This document shows, piece by piece, positions 1 through 6,839 of a stretch of DNA of 8,555 nt. The translations under genes and the position numbers were made by a program. The stretch is taken from the NCBI GenBank assembly GCA_002404095.1, contig DHJA01000083.1:59554-68108 (forward strand). Reading direction: 5' to 3'. The stretch is from Planctomycetaceae bacterium UBA4732 (GTDB lineage Bacteria > Planctomycetota > Planctomycetia > Gemmatales > Gemmataceae). Under the pieces are notes generated by a model. It had not been told where the DNA came from, did no database searches, and worked only from the letters and a program-made list of their open reading frames with translations. Position 1 is the stretch's first letter. Each line of letters begins with the position of its first letter.

Positions 1-49
1 GGGGCGACGCGCTCCCCTTCGGGTCGCGGCTAAACCGCTTCTCCACCGC

Positions 50-1510
50 TCACGCCCATTCCGGAAACCGCGCCCCTAACAACTCCCGGCGTTCCGTCGC
101 CGACAGGGTACGTACAATGCCTTGGTCGCCGCGCCGCGCTAGATCGATGTGCCTGGGCGCCGGCAGACTTTCGCCGTGTGCGTCCGTGAGTATGGCCACC
201 ACGGGCCGGGCCGGCCCATTCAGGTCGCGGCGACCCGTCGGCGCCGCCGTCACGAGGCCCAGCGAACCGTCTGCCATCTCCACCGCCGCGCCCACCGGAT
301 AAAAGGACAGTTCCAGTAGCCGTTCCGCATGGTCGCGATTCAGCGCGCCGTTGCCGGCCATCAGCAGCACGTCGGTCAGGGCCGTGCGCGTCTCCTTTGC
401 TCTTCGGTGCGGCCGGGCCGTGCAGGCGGCGGCGTAAACGTCGCAGACCGCTAAGAGCCGCGACAGCGAAGTCAATTGGGCGCCGCGCAGGCCGGCCGGA
501 TACCCCGTACCGTCCAGGCGTTCGTGATGCTCGGCGACCGCCTGCGCCAGCCATACCGCGTCGGGCCGCAGCCGCGCCGCCATCTCCGCGCCGACGCGAC
601 AGTGCGCTTCGACGACCCGACATTGTTCAGGAGTCAACGGATCGGTTTTGGTGAGAATCTCTGCGGGGACGCGCACCATTCCGGCGTCGTGGAGTAGGGC
701 GGCCAACACCGCATCGGCAAGCCGGCCACGCCATTCGGGGTCGTCCCGCGCGACGCGAGCCATCACTCGCGCTGTGGTCAATCCGTGACAAGCCGCGAAG
801 TGGGCCGGCCGGCCGGGGTCGCCTTCTCGAAAGAGCAGAGGGCCGCCGTCACGGGCGTCCGCCACGATCTCTTCGGCCAGCCCGAGAATCGGTTGAACGT
901 CCACCGGCCGTCCGGCGTCGAGGTCGGTGAAAAGCGTGGCAAGCCGCTCGATCCGATCATTCTCGGCGCGGCGCGTTTCGACGCCAGCCGTCAGCAATTT
1001 CAGCCGTCCGGCGATCACCGCCAAGATCGCTTCCAGCCCCTCGCACAAGTGCATTTGCGCCGAAGGGATCTGCGGAAACATCGGCACCAATCGCAGCGAG
1101 GTATCGGTCATTGCCGCCGTTTCGCGGTACAGCACGGTCAACGGGTCGGCCCGGCCGAACAGCCGGGCCGCGTCGGTAGCGTCTAGCGGCGACGCGAAAG
1201 CGTCGGCAATGTCCCGCAGGCGGATCAGCAAATCGCGGCCGCGTTCCAGCACACGGCGGGCGCGCATCGTCAGCTGATTAGGCAAGGAGGGCGACTCGGG
1301 CGGAGCGACGGCCCGGACGACCCCATCGAGAACGGCGTCATGTTCGTCCCCCGCGTCGGCTTTGCGCTGTAGTACGGCCAAGGGCGTGGGCGCCCAATCA
1401 TCCAGCAGATTCGCGGCGGCCGAGGTCGCCTCGGACGCGAGTTTCTGGGTTTGGTCCAACCGTTGCCGCAAGGTGGCGATCTTGTTCAGCAGCGCTCGGG
1501 TTTCGGTCAT
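50..1510 (-). CDS. HD-GYP domain protein, probable cyclic-di-GMP phosphodiesterase
   Basis: 486 residues. The HD-GYP domain lies at about residues 235-400: a first histidine at H242, the HD pair at H274-D275 (LLHDAGM), H303, then HHERLDGTGYP at 328-338 carrying the GYP signature, D357 (VCDVY) and RPHRR at 366-370. HD-GYP enzymes hydrolyse cyclic-di-GMP using a metal centre held by these residues, and they act in the cytoplasm. The first 230 residues are mostly helical with no recognised sensor domain and no membrane segment. A C-terminal module of about 85 residues (SFYPVGAAVEMADGS...) looks beta-rich. The usual HDxGK lysine is methionine here (M278). The start is supported by an AAGG eight bases upstream, which partly overlaps a short GTACC/GGTAC inverted repeat. 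The gene diverges from tRNA-His and belongs to the chromosomal flank. The family is secure; activity on cyclic-di-GMP is inferred. Confidence 0.9.
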   Translation of the reverse strand: MTETRALLNKIATLRQRLDQTQKLASEATSAAANLLDDWAPTPLAVLQRKADAGDEHDAVLDGVVRAVAPPESPSLPNQLTMRARRVLERGRDLLIRLRDIADAFASPLDATDAARLFGRADPLTVLYRETAAMTDTSLRLVPMFPQIPSAQMHLCEGLEAILAVIAGRLKLLTAGVETRRAENDRIERLATLFTDLDAGRPVDVQPILGLAEEIVADARDGGPLLFREGDPGRPAHFAACHGLTTARVMARVARDDPEWRGRLADAVLAALLHDAGMVRVPAEILTKTDPLTPEQCRVVEAHCRVGAEMAARLRPDAVWLAQAVAEHHERLDGTGYPAGLRGAQLTSLSRLLAVCDVYAAACTARPHRRAKETRTALTDVLLMAGNGALNRDHAERLLELSFYPVGAAVEMADGSLGLVTAAPTGRRDLNGPARPVVAILTDAHGESLPAPRHIDLARRGDQGIVRTLSATERRELLGARFPEWA

Positions 1511-1624
1511 GGCCGGTACCTTGGGTACGGATGCGTGCGCGGGCCACGGTGCGCGTGATCCCTAGAAAAGATCGGCTGTTAGACCGTGCCGACTTTAACG
1601 ATGGCGCGGGCGCGTCCGTGAGTC

Positions 1625-1652
1625 TTGCCATTTTGCGGCGGTCGGTTATGAT
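1625..1652 (+). promoter_or_regulatory. Sigma-70 type promoter of tRNA-His
   Basis: TTGCCA at 1625-1630 matches the -35 consensus at five of six positions. TATGAT at 1647-1652 matches the -10 consensus at five of six. They are 16 bases apart. The predicted transcription start near 1659 lies only a few bases before the mature tRNA 5' end, as expected for a tRNA gene. Confidence 0.7.
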
Positions 1653-1663
1653 GGGGTAGGAAT

Positions 1664-1738
1664 GGTGGGTGTAGCTCAGTTGGTTAGAGCGCCAGACTGT
1701 GGCTCTGGATGTCGGGGGTTCAAATCCCCTCACTCACC
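1664..1738 (+). tRNA. tRNA-His (anticodon GTG)
   Basis: A full cloverleaf can be drawn. The seven-pair acceptor stem is 1665-1671 with 1731-1737 and includes one G-T pair. The D arm begins at GCTC (1674). The anticodon stem CCAGA/TCTGG (1692-1696 and 1704-1708) encloses the loop CTGTGGC with anticodon GTG at 1699-1701. The T stem is 1714-1718 with 1726-1730, around loop TTCAAAT. The extra 5' G at 1664 opposite discriminator C at 1738 is the hallmark of tRNA-His and is needed by histidyl-tRNA synthetase. The CCA tail is not encoded (the next bases are CTG), so it must be added enzymatically. The integrated element begins at its 3' end and leaves the tRNA intact. The integrase gene on the opposite strand overlaps its last 19 bases. 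Confidence 0.97.
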
Positions 1739-3165
1739 CTGATGCAATTCGACGCCGGTTGGTGCGAACAAGTGCCAACCGGCTTATTTTCTAGGTGGTT
1801 ACGGCGATTGCCCTTTTCCGCCGATTTCCCCCCTCCGATGTCTGCCGATGCGTCCGAATGCGGCAGAGCGCCTAGCTTTACTGCAAGCCCCACTGCAAGC
1901 GGGACATTCTTAGGGGTTGAATCCGTCCCCGTGGCGAGTCTGGAACCCATCGGCGGCGGCGCCGCTGGCAGTAAAGAGGGCAGCGCTTCCAGGGCGGCGG
2001 CTTGATCGTGTAAGCGGACGTGGGTGTACAAATCCATCGTTAGGCCGATGGTCGCATGACGGGCCAGGGTCTGCGCGGTCTTGGGGTGAACGCCGCTGCG
2101 CGCCAACGAGCTGATGTAGGAGTGCCGCAAGCTGTGGAAATCGACGGTCCCGGCGTCGGCGTGATATGCCAGGAAGTCGGAGCGCTCGCGCCGCTTGGCT
2201 TCCTCGAAGTCGGCGCCGGCCTCGGCGATCCACGCGGCGCGCGCCTCGGCCAGGTCCGCGCGGATCATCCTCCACGCGACCGTCGCCCACGTCCCCGGCC
2301 ATACGGGGCGGTTGGCCGGCTTATCGGCCAGGAAGGGCCGCAACGCCCCCGCCAGTTCCATCGGCAAGGGTTGTACGGCCTCTTGGCCGTTCTTCGTGTA
2401 GCCGGCCTCGGCCGTCGCCGTAGGAGGATCGGCGTCGAGGTCGAAAGAGCCGGGCGACAAAGACGCCAGTTCCGCCGCGCGGAAGCCGCTCAGCAGCGCG
2501 GCCAAGTAGAGGCAACGCCGATCGTCACCTGTAAGCCCCCGGAACACCCGGCCGCTGTTCCCGGTCGATCCCAAGAGCCGGGGGCATTCATCGTCGGCCA
2601 AGACGCGACGGCGGCGGCGCACGTCCGTCTTGCCGTTGACGCCGGATAGCCGCTTGAACGGGTCGGCGGCGGATCGGCCGCTCTTGACCATCCAGCCGCT
2701 GAATCCCTTGATCGAGCGCAGATAGTGATTGCTCGTGGTGGGGCCGCGCCCATCGCGGCGGCGTTCAAGCAACCAGTTCGCGGCCTTGTCGCCGTCGAGG
2801 TCCGCGGGGCGGACGGCGCCGACGGCCTGGAACACGGCCGCGCAGTGGGCCACGGTTTGCGTGATATAGCTGGCGTCGTTTCCCCGTGATTCCAGGGCGC
2901 GGCGGTAGTCGGCCAAGTGGTCAAGCAGCGGCCGGCGGGAATGATCGGCGTAGGGGTCGATCAAGCCCACCTGTTGACGGGCGGCGCGGCGTTCCAAGTC
3001 GGCGGCCAGCTGGACCGTGGCTTGCTTGTCCGTGAAGCCGGGCACGCGCTGCATCACGCCGGCGGCGTCGCGGTAGTCGATGTACCACTTGCGGACTATC
3101 TTCGTCTGTTTTTTGCCCGTCTTGGCGTCGGTGTGCGTGTAGGTCCGGCGGAAAATGTTTGCCAT
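1720..3165 (-). CDS. Tyrosine recombinase (integrase) of the element
   Basis: 481 residues. This is a phage/island-type integrase expected to catalyse site-specific integration and excision at the flanking repeats. An N-terminal arm-binding-like region (1-75, rich in basic residues) is followed by a helical SAM-like core-binding domain (about 78-175). The catalytic domain has R229 (SGFRAAEL), probable K258, H344 and R347 (HSLRH), H370 (LARHATIG) and nucleophile Y380 (MDLYTH), so it appears intact. The start MANIFRRTYT is preceded by AAGGA. An in-frame extension upstream to 3309 exists, but its sequence is low-complexity and arginine-rich and was not chosen. Residues after about 400 form a tail not needed for catalysis. 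Residues 461-477 are encoded by the attL repeat, and SEGI plus the stop come from the tRNA T arm. The gene converges on tRNA-His, so its transcript is antisense to the tRNA 3' end. Confidence 0.93.
   Translation of the reverse strand: MANIFRRTYTHTDAKTGKKQTKIVRKWYIDYRDAAGVMQRVPGFTDKQATVQLAADLERRAARQQVGLIDPYADHSRRPLLDHLADYRRALESRGNDASYITQTVAHCAAVFQAVGAVRPADLDGDKAANWLLERRRDGRGPTTSNHYLRSIKGFSGWMVKSGRSAADPFKRLSGVNGKTDVRRRRRVLADDECPRLLGSTGNSGRVFRGLTGDDRRCLYLAALLSGFRAAELASLSPGSFDLDADPPTATAEAGYTKNGQEAVQPLPMELAGALRPFLADKPANRPVWPGTWATVAWRMIRADLAEARAAWIAEAGADFEEAKRRERSDFLAYHADAGTVDFHSLRHSYISSLARSGVHPKTAQTLARHATIGLTMDLYTHVRLHDQAAALEALPSLLPAAPPPMGSRLATGTDSTPKNVPLAVGLAVKLGALPHSDASADIGGGKSAEKGNRRNHLENKPVGTCSHQPASNCIRVSEGI
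1735..1785 (+). repeat. Candidate attL, direct repeat copy 1
   Basis: This 51-base block matches 8166-8216 except at 1738, 1749, 1750, 1770 and 1773. It starts within the last bases of tRNA-His and contains the hairpin downstream of it. It also encodes integrase residues 461-477 on the minus strand, exactly 17 codons. The identity begins at the tRNA terminus rather than in the T arm, so the putative crossover lies at or just downstream of the tRNA. Confidence 0.75.
1754..1790 (+). terminator. Hairpin and T-rich tail after tRNA-His
   Basis: GCCGGTTGG (1754-1762) pairs perfectly with CCAACCGGC (1775-1783). T-G, G-T and C-G pairs can extend the stem inwards to leave a GAACAA loop. TTATTTT follows at 1784-1790, so this looks like an intrinsic terminator for the tRNA transcript. 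The stem lies inside the direct repeat, but most of the T-rich tail lies beyond its end, on the element side. Confidence 0.7.
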
Positions 3166-3330
3166 GGGAAGGGTTCCTTTCCGAGAAGGCCGGCGCCGCG
3201 TTCCCCGCTTCTCAGGTCGGGAAAGGCGGACGCCGGCAAAGGACGATGGTTCGTATCCCGAAGAGGGACGATTGGAAAGGGCGGTAGGATTTGCACGGAA
3301 ACCATACACATGAGAATGTACACAGGAGAG
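3166..3330 (-). promoter_or_regulatory. Integrase 5' leader region
   Basis: This spacer separates the small basic gene from the integrase. On the minus strand, GAGAAG and CTTCTC (plus coordinates about 3182-3213) can pair around a GC-rich loop that itself contains GGCGCC and GCCGGC palindromes. The pairing falls just upstream of the integrase ribosome binding site. A role in controlling integrase translation is possible. I see no convincing -35/-10 pair. Confidence 0.25.
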
Positions 3331-3528
3331 TTAGGGATCGGCGCATTGCCCAGGCGGGCAAGCCGCTCCGTAGGTGGACGGGTCGGCGGGCATCGCTGTG
3401 ATGCGAGTACAGCGAAGGCCGTTGGACCGTAGCGCCGCCTTGAGGAATCGCCGTAGGCGGATGATTGGCGGCGCACCGTCGGGCAGGGATTCCAGGATCA
3501 AGACAAAATACTCGCGCCGGGGCTTCAT
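3331..3528 (-). CDS. Small basic protein of unknown function upstream of the integrase
   Basis: 65 residues starting MKPRREYF. The core EYFVLILESLPDGAPPII runs into a very basic amphipathic stretch, RLRRFLKAALRSNGLRC (24-40), followed by a weakly conserved-looking tail with two cysteines (57 and 62). I recall similar short proteins near mobile or accessory genes in planctomycetes, but I cannot name a family. It lies on the integrase strand, 165 bases upstream, and may be co-transcribed with it. An excisionase or DNA-binding accessory role is a guess from size, charge and position. There is no strong ribosome binding site. The same frame is open further upstream (to 3711, overlapping the helicase start), including methionine MIVSQ, but those residues look non-coding. 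Confidence 0.5.
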   Translation of the reverse strand: MKPRREYFVLILESLPDGAPPIIRLRRFLKAALRSNGLRCTRITAMPADPSTYGAACPPGQCADP

Positions 3529-3560
3529 AGCTTTATAGGGCGTTTCAACCTGGGTTTTTC

Positions 3561-3588
3561 TTGATTCGGCGTGTATCTGCGATACGAT
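3561..3588 (+). promoter_or_regulatory. Possible promoter of the helicase/ATPase cassette
   Basis: TTGATT (3561-3566) and TACGAT (3583-3588) each match four of six consensus positions and are 16 bases apart, in the gap between the divergent small gene and the helicase. A start near 3595 would give a leader of about 105 bases containing the hairpin at 3613-3635. The match is moderate only. Confidence 0.35.
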
Positions 3589-3612
3589 CATAGATCGGCA
3601 ACATGCCGCTCT

Positions 3613-3635
3613 CAGGCCGCGTACTGGGCGGCCTG
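3613..3635 (+). promoter_or_regulatory. Perfect 8-bp hairpin in the cassette leader
   Basis: CAGGCCGC (3613-3620) and GCGGCCTG (3628-3635) form a perfect stem with the seven-base loop GTACTGG. No T tract follows on either strand, so it is not an ordinary terminator. A second short dyad, GAAGT-CAATA-ACTTC (3646-3660), follows, and the helicase start lies about 40 bases on. Operator or RNA-level control of the cassette is inferred from position. Confidence 0.4.
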
Positions 3636-3687
3636 GCCAGGGAACGAAGTCAATAACTTCTCGTTGGACAGTTAAAGCATGAGCGGC

Positions 3688-3691
3688 GGAG
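3688..3691 (+). promoter_or_regulatory. Ribosome binding site deciding the helicase start
   Basis: GGAG at 3688-3691 lies eight bases before the ATG at 3700. The upstream in-frame ATG at 3679 has only a weak GGA at 3665-3667, eleven bases away. This favours the MAQQPLF start, although 3679 cannot be excluded. Confidence 0.55.
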
Positions 3692-3699
3692 TACGACCA

Positions 3700-6600
3700 A
3701 TGGCCCAACAACCCCTTTTCAAGAGCGGCGAAACCGTGCTGCTCCGATCCACCAAGGAAATCGGGCGTGTTGAACGAGAGGCTTCCCTTGATGGAAGGGA
3801 ATATTGGTATCGAGTTCGGTTCACGAAACGCGTCGAGAATGTAGTCGAGGCCGATCTGGAACCTCTGGTGAACCCGGCGGAAACGTTGGAGAGCCTGACA
3901 GCGCGGGGGAGTTGGGGCAGAATCCAGGCTTTTCGCTCCGCCCTCGCCGTCGAGCGGATTACCAACGCCAATCAGAGTACGGTTTATTCCTTTCGAGCTC
4001 AGCGGGTTCTATTTGAAGCGTTCCAGTACAAGCCCCTACTCAAGATTCTGGAGTCCCCCGACCGCCGGCTACTAATCGCGGACGAGGTTGGGTTGGGGAA
4101 GACTGTCGAGGCCGGTCTCATCCTGGCGGAACTCGAGGCGCGGCAACCGTTGGACCGAGTTCTGATTGTCTGCCCTTCTCGTCTACGGGAGAAATGGCGG
4201 GATGAGATGAGCCGGAAGTTTGGCAAAGAGTTTGATATTGCCACTCGTAGTGACCTGGAAGACTATCTGGAACGGCAACGCCGCAATCCGGGCCGGACAC
4301 GACTCCGGGCCGTGGTTTCTATGCAGACCCTCCGGAACGGCGACCTCCGAGAGCAGTTCCTGTCGGAGACGGGAGACATCGACCTGATGATCGTGGACGA
4401 GGCCCACCACGCACGCAACCCATCGGCCCAAACTTCCGAGATGCTGCGGGAACTGTGCGAGGTCGCTAAAGCGGCGCTTCTGTTGACCGCGACGCCGCTC
4501 CATCTTGGGAACAGGGATCTGTTCACTCTCCTTCAAGCCTTGCGGCCGTCGGAATTCCGCGACTATGTGGTGTTCGACCAACGTTTGTGTCGTTACAAGG
4601 GAATCCATGAAGCGGCGCTACTGGTAAGGTCGGAGAGAAGTGAGAAACTGGTCCAGGCTCGACAAATCTTGCAAGCCCTTTTTGAATCCGATGTGCTACC
4701 GTCGGCGCGAGACCCTTTGGCGGTTCAGATCATCCAGGATCTGGAGGGGCCTGTTCCGCAGGAGAGGAAAGCGTGGGTCGAGCTTGAACGGCGGGTCCAG
4801 GATCTTCATCCCCTCTCGTCCGTGCTGACACGAACCAGAAAGCGGGACGTCCAGGAATTGGCTGCGATTCGCCGGGCAAGGGTATTCAAGTGTCAGTGGA
4901 CCAAAGAAGAAGACGAAGCGTACCGAAAATTGATTCTTGGCAGCGGACGCCTCGGCTGGATCGACCAGCGGATGAGCATCGGGCAGATCCAGCGGGCGCG
5001 CCAGGCGGCCAGTTGCCTCCCGGCTGCTTTGGCTTCAGCACAGAAAACCGCTTGGCTCGATGATGAGGCCGTGGAATTGACGGATATTCTCCCAACCGAC
5101 CTGCCCGCCAACGGTTTGCCGCCGGACTCAGGTTCATCCTCTTTACCCTTTCAGCTGCAAGGGCGGGACTCCAAGTTCGAGAAGCTAGTGGAACTGCTGG
5201 AACTCGTCCGGCAGGAGGACGCGGACGCGAAGGTTCTCATCTTCACGTTCTTCGTCGGAACCTCGCGGTATTTGCAAAAACACTTGACGGCCAGGGGGTT
5301 CGCCGCACTGCGGATCGCCGGCGACGTACCCTCGGACCCAAAAAGGCCCGACAAGGATGAGCGGGGGAACGTGATGCGGCGGTTCCGCGACGACGCGGGA
5401 ATCCGCATCCTCGTTTCCACAGAGGTCGGAAGCGAGGGATTGGATTTCCAGTTCTGCCATTACCTCGTTAACTACGACCTTCCTTGGAACCCCATGGTGG
5501 TCGAGCAGCGAATCGGCCGGATCGACCGATTTGGGCAAAAGTCGAAAACCGTTCACATCCTGAACATTGTCGTGGAGGGGACCGTGGAGGACCGAATCCT
5601 TCTGCGGCTATACCAACGGATCGGAATCTTCCGGGAAAGCATCGGGCAGTTGGAGGCGATTCTCGGAGAAGAAATTAGCGAGTTGCAGAGAGACTATGTC
5701 AGTGGTAAGCTTACGCCGAAAGAGGCGGAGCGGCGGGTAGAGCAGGCAGCGCGAGCGATCGAAGAGAGGCGGACTCGATTGGATGAGTTGGAACGAAACG
5801 CGGGAAACCTGTTCGGCCACGAAGAGTACCTGAAGGAACAGCTGAGGCGGGTGGGTCGTCTTGGGCGGTACATCAGCGAGAAATCGATGCTCGCCGTGAT
5901 CGAAAGTTATCTCCAGGCCCGGCACCCTTCCGCCCGCATCTGGGAGGAGCCGGCGAACATTTTTCGCCTCCGCCTTTCCGACGACCTCAGAAAAGACATC
6001 CAAACCGCCTCAAGCCGGGACGACCTGTGGTTGGACCGGAGCCTCAAAGGCATCTACACCTTCTGTTTCGACGGGGAGAGAGCCTATGACTATCCGCAGG
6101 CTGACCTAATCAATGTGTCTCACCCTTTTCTAAAGGCCGCCGTCGCCGCGGTAAGGACGCAGTTCGAGGACGTCTTCTCGAAGGCAGCCAAAGGAGTACT
6201 TATCCTCGCGCCGAAGGAAGACGAGAATCTCCAGGAGGGGACATATTTTATCCTCGTGTTCACTCATACAGTAGAGGGGATTCGGGATCGGGAGCGCCGG
6301 ATTCTAGAAACGATTGCCTGGTCCGAGAAGGGAAAAGAAATCCTCCAAAGCGAAGAGGGGGAGCGGCTTCTGCACCTGATTCAGGAGCGTGGGGTTGAGG
6401 ATGATGCGTCGCACCCCGCGCCAGTCCTTCCCCCCGAGATTTGGGCAAGGATGGAATCCGAGGGCCGAGCCAGGAATCGGGTTCTGTATGAGGCGGAAGA
6501 GCGGGAGAACGAGGCTTTGTATATTCGGCGAAAGAGCCTGCTTGAGGCCGAATTCGAGCATGACCGAGTGGTGAAAGTAGCCAGACTCAATACTGCTGAG

Positions 6601-6768
6601 GCGCGGGGACGCACGCGGGTGATACCGGCCCTACAGGGACAAATGCAAAAGGCCGACGCGATGTTTCGCTCTCGGATCACAGAACTGGAACAGAATCGGA
6701 AAGTCCGATGCCGCCTGTCCGACCCGATCGCCGCCTGTCTAGTGAGGGTAGTTCGGTCGGTTGCTTGA
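3700..6768 (+). CDS. SNF2/RapA-type helicase-like ATPase, predicted defence-associated
   Basis: 1022 residues from ATG 3700 (1029 if 3679 is used; positions below use the longer form). An SH3/Tudor-like N-terminal segment (about 13-62, FKSGETVLLRS...YWYRVRF) is followed by the SNF2 ATPase core. The core shows a glutamine motif at AQRVLFEAF (107-115), Walker A DEVGLGKT (135-142), DEAH (240-243) and TATP (270-273). An insertion of about 200 residues includes a flexible Pro/Ser linker (about 470-490). The second RecA domain shows STEVGSEGLDF (580-590) and QRIGRIDRFGQ (610-620). After it come charged helical stretches with coiled-coil character (about 650-730 and 925-1005) around an unassigned region (740-900). 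Such proteins translocate on double-stranded DNA using ATP and remodel bound complexes. Members occur in RapA and in defence systems such as DISARM (DrmD) and Dpd. I see no nuclease or methylase motif. It is the first gene of the cassette, and its base composition is lower in GC than the integrase. Confidence 0.93.
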   Translation: MAQQPLFKSGETVLLRSTKEIGRVEREASLDGREYWYRVRFTKRVENVVEADLEPLVNPAETLESLTARGSWGRIQAFRSALAVERITNANQSTVYSFRAQRVLFEAFQYKPLLKILESPDRRLLIADEVGLGKTVEAGLILAELEARQPLDRVLIVCPSRLREKWRDEMSRKFGKEFDIATRSDLEDYLERQRRNPGRTRLRAVVSMQTLRNGDLREQFLSETGDIDLMIVDEAHHARNPSAQTSEMLRELCEVAKAALLLTATPLHLGNRDLFTLLQALRPSEFRDYVVFDQRLCRYKGIHEAALLVRSERSEKLVQARQILQALFESDVLPSARDPLAVQIIQDLEGPVPQERKAWVELERRVQDLHPLSSVLTRTRKRDVQELAAIRRARVFKCQWTKEEDEAYRKLILGSGRLGWIDQRMSIGQIQRARQAASCLPAALASAQKTAWLDDEAVELTDILPTDLPANGLPPDSGSSSLPFQLQGRDSKFEKLVELLELVRQEDADAKVLIFTFFVGTSRYLQKHLTARGFAALRIAGDVPSDPKRPDKDERGNVMRRFRDDAGIRILVSTEVGSEGLDFQFCHYLVNYDLPWNPMVVEQRIGRIDRFGQKSKTVHILNIVVEGTVEDRILLRLYQRIGIFRESIGQLEAILGEEISELQRDYVSGKLTPKEAERRVEQAARAIEERRTRLDELERNAGNLFGHEEYLKEQLRRVGRLGRYISEKSMLAVIESYLQARHPSARIWEEPANIFRLRLSDDLRKDIQTASSRDDLWLDRSLKGIYTFCFDGERAYDYPQADLINVSHPFLKAAVAAVRTQFEDVFSKAAKGVLILAPKEDENLQEGTYFILVFTHTVEGIRDRERRILETIAWSEKGKEILQSEEGERLLHLIQERGVEDDASHPAPVLPPEIWARMESEGRARNRVLYEAEERENEALYIRRKSLLEAEFEHDRVVKVARLNTAEARGRTRVIPALQGQMQKADAMFRSRITELEQNRKVRCRLSDPIAACLVRVVRSVA

Positions 6769-6827
6769 CTAAAGCGTAGTCCAGAATTCTAAGGATACGA
6801 TCCCATGTGAACGACAACACACGAAAG

Positions 6828-6832
6828 AAGGA
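6828..6832 (+). promoter_or_regulatory. Ribosome binding site of the Hsp70-like gene
   Basis: AAGGA lies seven bases before the ATG at 6840, inside the 71-base gap after the helicase stop. No terminator or promoter is evident in this gap, so both genes are probably on one transcript. Confidence 0.65.
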
Positions 6833-6839
6833 ATGAAAA

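Noticed and set aside
30..623. 197-residue minus-strand frame inside the HD-GYP gene
   Set aside because: Arg/Gly/Ala-rich low-complexity translation in an alternative frame of high-GC coding DNA; no motifs.
1398..1733. Minus-strand reading frame beginning MRGFEPPTSRATVWRSNQLSYTH
   Set aside because: It is the antisense translation of the tRNA-His gene, a common false protein, and it overlaps the HD-GYP 5' end.
2056..2649. 197-residue plus-strand frame opposite the integrase
   Set aside because: Shadow of the integrase, which has all its catalytic residues on the other strand.
3166..3309. N-terminal extension of the integrase (start at 3309)
   Set aside because: The extension is low-complexity and arginine-rich, and the internal start at 3165 has a good ribosome binding site and a typical integrase N-terminus.
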